From: Cobetia amphilecti
GTDB lineage: Bacteria; Pseudomonadota; Gammaproteobacteria; Pseudomonadales; Halomonadaceae
Assembly: GCF_030010415.1 (NCBI RefSeq)
Contig: NZ_JASCSA010000012.1
Strand: one strand, 5' to 3'
DNA length: 64,000 nucleotides
Shown: positions 1 to 12,890 of the stretch, piece after piece
How the letters are laid out: each line of letters begins with the position of its first letter
Numbering within the stretch: position 1 is the first letter of the stretch
Translations under genes and position numbers: made by a program
The notes under the pieces: generated by a model
Databases searched by the model: none
Told to the model about the DNA's origin: nothing
The model's input: only the letters and a program-made list of their open reading frames with translations

Positions 1-333
1 GTAACGGTCACCGACGAAGTCCGGCACCGTGAACTTGCCGAACTTGCGCAGGTACGGTGCCAGCAGCATGGCCAGCAGGACGTAGCCGCCGGTCCAGCCC
101 ATCAGGTAGACGGAGGCGTCATAGCCGACATAGGCGATGATGCCCGCCATCGAGATGAACGAGGCCGCCGACATCCAGTCAGCGGCGGTCGCTGCCCCGT
201 TGGCAATGGGGTGAACGCCACCCCCGGCGACATAGAATTCCTTGGTGGAACCGGCTCGCGACCACACCGCGATCCCGATATAGAGCGCAAATGACGCGCC
301 CACGAACAGATAGGTCAGCAGTTGAACATCCAT
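1..333 (-). CDS. Sodium:solute symporter large subunit, ActP-like (partial)
   Basis: This is the N-terminal 111 residues of a sodium:solute symporter (SSS, SLC5 family); the gene runs off the left edge. Visible features are an N-terminal membrane segment followed by the ship-shape SSS core with EFYVAGGGVHP, the ADWMSAASFISMAG helix and the KFTVPDFVGDRY loop. These resemble acetate permeases and, more closely, the subfamily that travels with a DUF4212 small subunit. The DUF4212 gene lies 90 bp upstream on the same strand, so the two probably form one transcript. Acetate or another short carboxylate is the likely substrate, inferred from the adjacent CrbS/CrbR-like genes and acs. The start is the first ATG after the gap. 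Family call is firm; substrate is inference. Confidence 0.88.
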   Translation of the reverse strand, partial: MDVQLLTYLFVGASFALYIGIAVWSRAGSTKEFYVAGGGVHPIANGAATAADWMSAASFISMAGIIAYVGYDASVYLMGWTGGYVLLAMLLAPYLRKFGKFTVPDFVGDRY

Positions 334-423
334 TGGCAGTGTCCTTGGCGATGTCGATCATATTGTTCTTATTCACACAACGGCGCGGCACGACGAGCGG
401 CCTGTGCCCGGCGTGTCACTGAC

Positions 424-681
424 TCATTGCTCGTGAACATCGAAGCGCTCATCGAGCTTGTTCATCGAGCGGGCATACAGAATGATCAGCGCGAGGAAGA
501 AGTAGATCGCCCCCTGTTGCGCAAACCAGAAGCCCAGCTTGAAACCGAAGAACTGGATGTTGTTAAGCACGTCCACCAGCAATATCCCGCATCCATAGGA
601 CACCACGAACCAGACCACGAGATAGCCCATGATCAGTTTGATATTGGCGGACCAATACGCCTTGGCATTCGCTTCCTTCAT
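424..681 (-). CDS. DUF4212 small membrane subunit of the sodium:solute symporter
   Basis: This 85-residue protein has two hydrophobic segments (about residues 15-37 and 50-68) and the DUF4212 signature AKAYWSANIKL near the N-terminus, with a charged C-terminal tail. Proteins of this family are encoded directly upstream of a particular SSS transporter and are regarded as its small subunit. That is the arrangement here: the large subunit starts 90 bp downstream. The gene is divergent from the crbS-like kinase, with about 550 bp between them. A 2 x 17-bp imperfect direct repeat sits just upstream of the start. Function is inferred from family and pairing; no catalytic role is expected. Confidence 0.88.
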   Translation of the reverse strand: MKEANAKAYWSANIKLIMGYLVVWFVVSYGCGILLVDVLNNIQFFGFKLGFWFAQQGAIYFFLALIILYARSMNKLDERFDVHEQ

Positions 682-1234
682 GATGGTGTTCTCGCATTGT
701 TATTGTGATTGGCGAAGTGGAGTGATTGGCGATCCGGAGATCGATGACCACCCGTCAGCGGATGATCCTTTCTCGGCGGTTGATGGGTATTTCCTGCGCC
801 TTTCAAGGCATGACAGGAAACTTGGCGACTCGAATCTGACAGTAGACAAGGCCCTGCAACGTTGCAGGCTGACTTTAGTCGAGAATGTCAGTCACCCCTG
901 ATGGAGCAAAGTTGAGAACGATGCAATTACTTTAAAATCAACAAGTTGACTCATATCCTAAAGATGCAATCCCTTGGTCTATTGGCCAAATGGGCGAAGA
1001 ATGATCGGCGAAAGCTTCGGCGTATTGCGCGCATGACATTGGCCGATGCCAGCAAATAGGCCCGTTGTGCAGACGCCATTTACCGCTTCTTGAGCGCAGC
1101 CAGCGAGGCGTCTGCATGGTAATGGATGACACAGCCTCTTCCCCACGACGCTCAAGACGCTGAGTCTGTCATGCACAATGCTTGGGACTCGTGGCGGGGC
1201 TGCGTAGAATGGCGCTTCCAGAGAGGAGAGCGAC
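682..1234. other. Divergent intergenic region, symporter / crbS
   Basis: This 553-bp stretch separates the minus-strand symporter genes from the plus-strand kinase gene, so it should hold both promoters. I see no credible gene. Visible elements are the 17-bp direct repeat at 705-738, an AT-rich patch around 925-960, and a CCTTGGT heptamer at 972-978 that also occurs in the acs upstream region. Candidate -35/-10 pairs here are weak, and none is called. Confidence 0.5.
705..738. repeat. 2 x 17-bp imperfect direct repeat
   Basis: Two tandem 17-bp units at 705-721 and 722-738 share their first 11 bases (GTGATTGGCGA) and match at 14 of 17 positions. They lie 24 bp upstream of the DUF4212 start. 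They could be a regulator site or simply a tandem duplication. Confidence 0.7.
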
Positions 1235-5233
<3,999 letters not shown>

Positions 5234-5258
5234 TCAGGCGGGCTGGCCTGTCGTTCTT

Positions 5259-5306
5259 TAGCTCTTTCACCCTCTAGCTCTTTAGCCCTCTAGCTCTTTC
5301 ATCCAT
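5259..5306. repeat. 3 x 16-bp imperfect tandem repeat after crbS
   Basis: Three units of 16 bp, each starting TAGCTCTTT, lie at 5259-5274, 5275-5290 and 5291-5306. They sit between the crbS stop and its terminator hairpin, and no coding potential is apparent. Confidence 0.75.
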
Positions 5307-5311
5307 GACGC

Positions 5312-5348
5312 AAAAAGCCCGCCCTGTCAGCGACAGGGCGGGCTTTTT
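5312..5348. terminator. Bidirectional terminator, crbS / crbR
   Basis: A perfect 17-bp stem (5312-5328 with 5332-5348) with a 3-nt loop has A and T runs at its ends. It can stop transcription from crbS on the plus strand and crbR on the minus strand. Confidence 0.93.
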
Positions 5349-5403
5349 GTGGCTTGAAGGCGCGACTCTCGAGGAGAGCCTCAGCTCAAGCGCTGACGCA
5401 GGA

Positions 5404-6066
5404 TCAGGAGCGGACTTTCGGCGGCTCGACTTCCAGACGCTGGGCCGCGATGACGGCCTGGGTGCGCGAATGCACGCCCAGCTTGCGCAGAATGGCGGTC
5501 ACGTGGGCCTTGATGGTGGCCTCGGACACATTCAGCTCATAGGCGATCTGCTTGTTGAGCAGACCTTCCGTCAGCATGTTGAGCACGCGGAACTGCTGCG
5601 GCGTCAGTGACGCGATCGCCTCGGCGAAGCGCGATTCATCCTCGGAAGACTCGCCCATGGCCTCGGCGATGTCCGTCGGCAGCCAGACCTCACCTTCGAG
5701 GATCTCGCCGATGGCTTCGGCGATGACGTCGAGGCTGGCGGACTTGGGAATGAAGCCGGAGGCCCCATAATCGATGGCGCGGCGCACCACGTAGGGCTCC
5801 TCGCTACCGGACACGACCGCCACCGGGATGTCCGGTGTCTGGCCACGCAACTGGATCAGACCGGAGAAGCCGTGGGCTCCCGGCATGTGAAGGTCCAACA
5901 GGATCAGGTCGGCATCGGGATGGCGGGCAACGACTTCGTTGGTCGCTTCCATGCTGTCAGCCTCGACGATCTCCGCCTGAGAGGCGACTTGTCTAAGCGC
6001 CTGGGTCAGTGCGGCACGAAAGAGCGGGTGATCGTCTGCAACGATGAACTTCTGGGCAAAGGCCAT
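5404..6066 (-). CDS. crbR: LuxR/NarL-type response regulator, CrbR/ErdR type
   Basis: This 220-residue response regulator has an N-terminal receiver (acidic pair Asp11-Asp12, phospho-acceptor Asp58 in LILLDLHMPG, Lys108 in FIPKS) and a C-terminal LuxR helix-turn-helix (about 150-210; LTPQQFRVLNMLTEGLLNKQ and the recognition helix SEATIKAHVT). CrbR/ErdR regulators activate acs in Vibrio cholerae and Pseudomonas as partners of CrbS/MxtR. Here the gene is convergent with crbS and lies near acs, which supports that pairing; direct evidence is absent. The start ATG is preceded by a GGAGGAGACTC-like ribosome site. NarL-family regulators of other pathways share the architecture, so the symbol is by context. 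Confidence 0.85.
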   Translation of the reverse strand: MAFAQKFIVADDHPLFRAALTQALRQVASQAEIVEADSMEATNEVVARHPDADLILLDLHMPGAHGFSGLIQLRGQTPDIPVAVVSGSEEPYVVRRAIDYGASGFIPKSASLDVIAEAIGEILEGEVWLPTDIAEAMGESSEDESRFAEAIASLTPQQFRVLNMLTEGLLNKQIAYELNVSEATIKAHVTAILRKLGVHSRTQAVIAAQRLEVEPPKVRS

Positions 6067-6294
6067 TGAGTCTCCTCCAAAACCCCGATGGTGATCATCA
6101 CCGACCTTCCTGGCCGGTCAACAATCGCCGTTATTTTCTGGCATGTTACCCCATAAAACGTGCGTTTAACAAAGCAGCCCACCATCGGAAGATGTACTGA
6201 TGTTTCGCTCGGGGAACACGAGTATCGCACGGATTGATGCCCGGCGAGCGAACAATCCGTGCGCTGATTCTGACAGCATCCTGGGGATGGTGAG

Positions 6295-7263
6295 TCAGAC
6301 AACCCTACCCGCAACGCGACTGGCATGCCAGCCGATCAATGCGACACCGGCAATCAGCACGAAGCCGATCAGACTGGCGATATCCGGCACCTCCCCCCAG
6401 ATGGCCCAGCCCGCCAGTGCCGAAAACACGATGGTCAGATAGGAATAGATCGACACTTCCCCCGCCGGTGCGAGGCGATAGGCGGTGGTCATCAGAATCT
6501 GACCGCCGGCCGCAAAGATGCCGATGCCCAGCAAGGCCAGCGCCTGAGGGCCGCTCGGCATCACCGGATTCATCAACATCGGCACCAATGTCACCACACT
6601 GGAGACCAGCGAGAAATGCAGCACGATGGTCGCCGAGGCCTCGCGCCCTCTCATCGCACGGATGAGCGTATAGGCCGCCCCCGCCAGCATTGCCGAACCC
6701 AGCCCGACCATGGCGGGCAACAATGCCTCCACCCCGCCCTCGGCAAATGCCAGTTGCGGCTTGATGACCAGCGCCGCGCCAGAGAAGGCGACCAGCATGC
6801 CGACCAGCCGCCAGCCACCAAGGCGCTCGGCCAGGAAGAGGCCGGCGAACAGGCTGACGAAGAACGGCGATAGCTTATTCAGAATAGTCGCATCTGCCAG
6901 CAGCAGATGATCGATGGCGTAGAAGAAGCTCATCACGCCGCCGAGTCCGATCAGTGACCGCGCCATCAGCATCGGCTGGTGATGCCAATGGCCCAGCAGA
7001 CGCGCGCCCGCCATGCGCACCATCACCACCGCCACGCCGAGACTGACCAGGTTGCGCACGAAGACCTTCTCGAACAGCGGCAGGTCGCCGCTCAGCTTGA
7101 CCATCGCCCCCATCAGCGCGAACGAGATCGCCGACAGGCACATCAGGATGACGGCGCGAGGACGATTCTCGCCCTCAGTGGACGACGCGGCGGCGGGAGA
7201 ACTGGCGGGAGAACTGGCTGGCTGAGAGGCGGGGCAGGATGCATCCGACTTGCCTGCTGACAT
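6295..7263 (-). CDS. EamA (DMT) family transporter
   Basis: This is a 322-residue inner-membrane protein of the drug/metabolite transporter superfamily with about ten predicted helices, in two EamA repeats. The first includes ISFALMGAMVKLSGDLPLFE and the second includes TTAYRLAPAGEVSIYSYLTI. Members export metabolites or amino acids; no substrate can be named. The chosen ATG has an AAGG site 8 bp upstream. An ATG 18 bp earlier (7281) has no visible ribosome site. The first 40 residues are a Ser/Ala/Pro-rich low-complexity stretch encoded by short repeats, unusual for the family and probably cytosolic. The gene lies between acs and crbR on the same strand, but acs has its own terminator, so co-transcription with acs is unlikely. 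Confidence 0.85.
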   Translation of the reverse strand: MSAGKSDASCPASQPASSPASSPAAASSTEGENRPRAVILMCLSAISFALMGAMVKLSGDLPLFEKVFVRNLVSLGVAVVMVRMAGARLLGHWHHQPMLMARSLIGLGGVMSFFYAIDHLLLADATILNKLSPFFVSLFAGLFLAERLGGWRLVGMLVAFSGAALVIKPQLAFAEGGVEALLPAMVGLGSAMLAGAAYTLIRAMRGREASATIVLHFSLVSSVVTLVPMLMNPVMPSGPQALALLGIGIFAAGGQILMTTAYRLAPAGEVSIYSYLTIVFSALAGWAIWGEVPDIASLIGFVLIAGVALIGWHASRVAGRVV

Positions 7264-7448
7264 GGGGGCGGCCTTGATCATGAATTGATTGGGGAAATGC
7301 GCAGCGAGGCGCGAATGGACTCCGCGGGCACATGCGCTGCCGCGTCATTATCAAGCCAGCGCCTCCTCGATGGCCAACCTTTCACGTCTCGCACAGCGCA
7401 AAAGCGCGGGCCAGGAATACGAACAGGCAGATACTCCCGGACAGGCGC

Positions 7449-7481
7449 ACAAAAAAGCGCGGGAGCCAAGCTCCCGCGCTT
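7449..7481 (-). terminator. acs terminator
   Basis: A 12-bp GC-rich stem (7455-7466 with 7470-7481) with a 3-nt loop is followed on the minus strand by a run of six T. It lies about 50 bp past the acs stop. Confidence 0.9.
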
Positions 7482-7531
7482 CGCTGTCGCTGCGTGTCTT
7501 GTCAGGCCTCGATGACCGTCACTCGACGCGT

Positions 7532-9478
<1,947 letters not shown>

Positions 9479-9599
9479 GTGGCGTGACCTCTGACGGATT
9501 GGCTGGCGACTCGCTGTCCCACGCAGCATGCGTGAAGCGCAGGCGAGCCGAGGCAAGTCCATTTCAGCTTAAACCCAAGCATGGGGGGGCCACACACTA

Positions 9600-9662
9600 G
9601 ACCTTGGTAGATAAATTTTTACTAATTATTTCAACTGTTTATCAACAAATTACACCAAGGTC
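9600..9662. promoter_or_regulatory. acs upstream region with long-spaced inverted repeat
   Basis: A perfect 9-bp inverted repeat, GACCTTGGT at 9600-9608 and ACCAAGGTC at 9654-9662, brackets a 45-bp AT-rich core in an otherwise GC-rich region. A nested inverted pair GATAAA/TTTATC lies at 9610-9615 and 9638-9643. On the minus strand the core reads GTTGATAAACAGTTGA, two GTTGA units 11 bp apart, similar in layout to ArcA boxes. It lies 122-184 bp upstream of acs. Activator binding is inference. Confidence 0.55.
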
Positions 9663-9754
9663 ACAGCGACGTTCGGAGGACAGAAACCGCCTGAAAAGAC
9701 ACCTTCTGGCGCGACTCGCACTTTGCAATGACGCGCAGGCGAGCGAAATGCGCC

Positions 9755-10411
9755 TCAACGCGCAGTCGACGCATTGCGCGCCGGGTCATTCAAGGGACCG
9801 CTCAATTCCTGGCCACAGCGCCGACAGCGATAGCGGTGACCGCGCTGGGCATTGGCATGGCGTCGCGAGCTGAAATAGTGCGCGGTATCGCAGCCACAAC
9901 CATAGGCCCAGGGCGTCGGACTGGCAGTCGAGACATCCATGCGATGCGTCACCTCCGGCGGGATACCGTAGAGGTTGGTCATCACCTGCTGCCACTCGGG
10001 GCCATGCGGTTTGACACGCGTCTTGCCGGCGCGCTCGACCACCTCCATCACCACCCAGTGCGCGACCTCGTGGGGGACGGTCTGGCTGAGGAAGTGATGG
10101 CGGTTCTCGCTGAGCAGCTGCCAATTGAAGCGCAGCCGCTGGCGCGCCGAATCCGCCGTGCCCGCCGTGCGCCCCTTGAGGCGGCAGGAGACCGACGGCA
10201 TGCGCAGCTCGGGGAAGAGGGCGCGCGCGCGTGCCAGACATGCCAGCACCTGCGCCTCCAGCGTCGCGTGCAGGGCAGGCGCCGTCAGCGCCTCGAGCGC
10301 GGCGGCATCGGCCAGCGGCAGTGGCGTTGCGGGGGTCTCCCCCAGGCAGGCCAGAGCATGATCGGGCGCAAAGCGGTGACGACTGACGACACGACGAGTG
10401 GATGATGACAT
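9755..10411 (-). CDS. sprT: SprT-like zinc metalloprotease-fold protein
   Basis: This is a SprT-family protein with a central zincin motif HEVAHW and, near the C-terminus, a zinc ribbon formed by YGCGC and YRCRRCGQEL. The human relative SPRTN cleaves DNA-protein crosslinks; bacterial SprT is poorly characterised. The start at 10411 (218 residues) is tentative: no strong ribosome site is visible, and an in-frame ATG at 10510 would give 251 residues. The product is longer than the roughly 165-residue enterobacterial SprT because of an N-terminal extension of about 45 residues. It precedes acs on the same strand with a 276-bp gap, so it is probably a separate transcript. Confidence 0.82.
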   Translation of the reverse strand: MSSSTRRVVSRHRFAPDHALACLGETPATPLPLADAAALEALTAPALHATLEAQVLACLARARALFPELRMPSVSCRLKGRTAGTADSARQRLRFNWQLLSENRHHFLSQTVPHEVAHWVVMEVVERAGKTRVKPHGPEWQQVMTNLYGIPPEVTHRMDVSTASPTPWAYGCGCDTAHYFSSRRHANAQRGHRYRCRRCGQELSGPLNDPARNASTAR

Positions 10412-10592
10412 GACACGATGACCAGACAGCAGAGCGATGGAACGGATGAGCTGATGACGAGCGAGCGTACCACTCCTCGAGGCGTGAAATGATACACTAG
10501 CGCCATCCACGCCTGCCCGGTTCCCCTTGGTTCACCCAGGTAGCCAGGCGGCACTGTTCGACTTCTCCCCTTATCGCACGTGAGACTCCCCC

Positions 10593-11321
10593 ATGGCCGA
10601 GCCTGTCCAGACCCAGCCGCTGCTGGATGATGAATCCCTCGACATCCTCGACGAATTCCTCGAGTCCGACATCGTCGGCCCGGAAGCTCTCGATATCATC
10701 AGTGCGCATGGCTTCATGCTGGCACTGGCCATCGCACCGCGCGAAGTGCCCTCCAGCCTGTGGCTGCCGGAACTCTTCCAGGGGCAGCCAAGCTACGAAA
10801 GCCCGCAGCAGGAAGCGGAAGTCGTCTCCCTGTTCGAGCAGATGCGCGCCAACGCCATCGATGCCCTCGAGCACGGCGTGCTGCCGGAACTGCTGTTCGA
10901 GCTGGAGCTGGGCGGTGCCGACCCCGTCGAGACGCCGATCGGCGACTGGTGTGCCGGCTTCATGGAAGGCGTGTTCATGGATGAGGAGGCCTGGTTCGGC
11001 ACCCAGGAAGAGGCGGCCGCCGAACTGCTGCTGCCGTTCATGGCCATCTCCGGCGTCTTCGACGATGAAGACCCGGAGATCGGTGAGCTGATCGCCGACC
11101 CGATCGGTGCCCAGCGCTTCGTCAACCAGCTGCCGGAACTGCTGCTGGATCTCTACCTGCTCTACCGTGTCCCGCCGGAAAGCCCCAAGCCGTCGCCGCG
11201 TCGCAAGGGTTCCGCCGCACCGGGCGCAGCCGGCATTCCGCGCAGCAAGCACGCCGGCAACAAGGGCGCTGGCAAGGGTGGCAACAAGAACGGTGGCAAG
11301 GGCGGCGGCAAGAAGCGCTGA
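10593..11321 (+). CDS. UPF0149 (YecA/YgfB-like) protein with basic tail
   Basis: This 242-residue protein has an all-helical UPF0149 domain (about residues 10-195; ISAHGFMLALAIAPREVP, GDWCAGFMEGV). It resembles YgfB/YecA proteins, whose molecular role is not settled. The C-terminal 45 residues are quite different: Pro/Ser then Lys/Gly/Asn rich (KGAGKGGNKNGGKGGGKKR), strongly basic and probably disordered. Many YecA proteins end in a zinc-binding SEC-C motif, which is absent here. The tail could bind nucleic acid, but that is inference. The gene stands alone between divergent sprT and convergent cls, with its own terminator. Confidence 0.75.
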   Translation: MAEPVQTQPLLDDESLDILDEFLESDIVGPEALDIISAHGFMLALAIAPREVPSSLWLPELFQGQPSYESPQQEAEVVSLFEQMRANAIDALEHGVLPELLFELELGGADPVETPIGDWCAGFMEGVFMDEEAWFGTQEEAAAELLLPFMAISGVFDDEDPEIGELIADPIGAQRFVNQLPELLLDLYLLYRVPPESPKPSPRRKGSAAPGAAGIPRSKHAGNKGAGKGGNKNGGKGGGKKR

Positions 11322-11364
11322 TCCCGCCATGGCGCTCTTAACGCCATGCAGCCTTGAAAACGAC

Positions 11365-11399
11365 AACGCCGGGCGGCCTCATGGGGCGTCCGGCGTTTT
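11365..11399. terminator. Terminator after the UPF0149 gene
   Basis: A long imperfect stem starts AACGCCGG and closes CCGGCGTT, followed by TTTT on the plus strand. It also lies downstream of the minus-strand cardiolipin synthase gene. Confidence 0.8.
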
Positions 11400-11435
11400 G
11401 GTTCCACGCAGCCGTGTCTGACAGCTGCGAGCCGG

Positions 11436-12557
11436 TCAGCGCAGCCGCGTCACCAGGCTATCCAGAGTGCCATAGCCCCACTCGCGACAGCGCTGCATCA
11501 GCGGCCGACGCTGCCAGGCGGCCTGGTTGATCTCGACACTGTGGGCGAAGTGATGCTCGAACAGCGTGGCGACGTCGGCGGCGAAGCGATGGTCCTGCAC
11601 CTCCTGATTGGCCTCCAGATTCCACTGCAGGCTCCAATGATCGAAGTTGCACGACCCCAGCGTCACCCAGTCATCCGCCAGCGAGAACTTGGCATGCAGA
11701 AAGCGGGGCTGGAATTCATGGATACGCACGCCCGCCTTGAGCAGCCCGGCATAGAAGCGCTGCCCCGCCGAGCGCACGCCCGGGTGATCATGATGCTGGC
11801 CGGCGATCAGCAATCGGACATCGACACCCCGGCGCGCCGCGCGCTTGAGACGCCGCCGCATGCTGAAGGTCGGCACGAAGTATGGCGTGCAGATCCACAG
11901 CCGCTTGCGTGAGCTGCTGGCCTGATGCTGCAGGGAATGACGGATGGCCTGATAGCGGAAACCATGCCCCCAGACCACCCGCCCACGCATGCTCAGATAG
12001 CCCTCGACCCGGCACGCACGCACATTGATGCTGCGCACCGCCAGCCGACTGCCATGGCCACGACTGGCCGCGGAGTCCCACACGCGTGCGAACAGGCGCA
12101 CCCAGTCACTGATGCACGGCCCCTCGATGCGTATCGCGACTTCCGACCAGGCCTCGGCGAAGACATCCACCGCACCGAAGCCGCCGGTAAAGCCCACCTC
12201 CCCATCGACCACCAGAAGCTTGCGATGATCACGCGTCAGATTGCGCCCCAGCCGCCACCAGGAAAGCGGGTTGTAGATCCTGAGCTGGATATCGGCCTCG
12301 ATCATGCGTTGGCGGTCAGCTTCCTCGAGGCCCAGCGAGCCGAAGCCGTCCAGCAGCACCAGCACCGTCACGCCGCGGCGGCGCGCGCCACACAGCGCAT
12401 CGATCAGGACGCGACTGAGGTGGCCGCTCTCGGCCAGATACAGCTCGAGCAGGATGGAATGGCGCGCGGATTCCACCGCCTCCAGCATGCTGGGCAGAAA
12501 CCGCGCGCCTTCCGGCAGCAAGGTGAATCGATTGCCTGATCGCCACATTCCCAGCAT
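11436..12557 (-). CDS. Phospholipase D-family cardiolipin synthase
   Basis: This 373-residue protein carries two HKD motifs: HRKLLVVDGEVGFTGG in the first half and LHAKFSLADDWVTLGSCNFD in the second, each followed by the usual Gly-Gly or Asn-Phe-Asp context. It lacks the two N-terminal membrane helices of ClsA and is closest in layout to the shorter ClsB (YbhO)-type enzymes, which make cardiolipin or exchange phosphatidyl groups at the inner membrane. The start at 12557 follows GGGAGG; an in-frame ATG 63 bp upstream is less likely. It is divergent from plsB, so the neighbourhood is phospholipid metabolism. Exact ClsB or ClsC identity is not resolved. Confidence 0.85.
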   Translation of the reverse strand: MLGMWRSGNRFTLLPEGARFLPSMLEAVESARHSILLELYLAESGHLSRVLIDALCGARRRGVTVLVLLDGFGSLGLEEADRQRMIEADIQLRIYNPLSWWRLGRNLTRDHRKLLVVDGEVGFTGGFGAVDVFAEAWSEVAIRIEGPCISDWVRLFARVWDSAASRGHGSRLAVRSINVRACRVEGYLSMRGRVVWGHGFRYQAIRHSLQHQASSSRKRLWICTPYFVPTFSMRRRLKRAARRGVDVRLLIAGQHHDHPGVRSAGQRFYAGLLKAGVRIHEFQPRFLHAKFSLADDWVTLGSCNFDHWSLQWNLEANQEVQDHRFAADVATLFEHHFAHSVEINQAAWQRRPLMQRCREWGYGTLDSLVTRLR

Positions 12558-12646
12558 GCCTTGCCTCCCGTCATTTCCCTGCACGGCACGATACAGATGA
12601 CGATGCCCATGACGGTGCACCGCCAGATGCTGCCACTGTGCGCTTC

Positions 12647-12706
12647 GTCACTAAGCACTCTGTCGCTACGTACTCAGTCACTACGTGCTCAGTCACCAAG
12701 TACTCT
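12647..12706. repeat. 4 x 15-bp imperfect tandem repeat upstream of plsB
   Basis: Four 15-bp units (12647-12661, 12662-12676, 12677-12691, 12692-12706) follow the pattern GTCRCTANGNRCTCW. The array ends 26 bp before a perfect TATAAT at 12733-12738. A minus-strand frame reads it as pentapeptide repeats (EYLVT, EHVVT, EYVAT, ECLVT), but a coding role is unproven. Confidence 0.8.
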
Positions 12707-12732
12707 GCCACGGCGTCTGCGGGCAGAATGCG

Positions 12733-12738
12733 TATAAT
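12733..12738 (+). promoter_or_regulatory. Candidate plsB -10 element
   Basis: A perfect TATAAT lies 152 bp upstream of plsB. No good -35 is present at 16-18 bp spacing, which suggests activator dependence or a false match. The 15-bp repeat array ends just upstream of the -35 position. Confidence 0.45.
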
Positions 12739-12890
12739 GCTCAATATCATGCTCGCGCTGAGCGCTACCAGCCAGACCATGAAAACGTCGCAATCAACCC
12801 TCATTCATCGTCCCGATGCTTTATTCGTGAACGCCGACAGATTGTCGTTTCCGGTAGTCCGTCCTTGTCCACACCTGCGAGAGCCTCACC

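Noticed and set aside
7190..7230. Short GGCGGGAGAACT repeat as an independent repeat element
   Set aside because: It lies in frame at the EamA transporter N-terminus and encodes its Ser/Pro/Ala low-complexity segment, so it is described with that gene.
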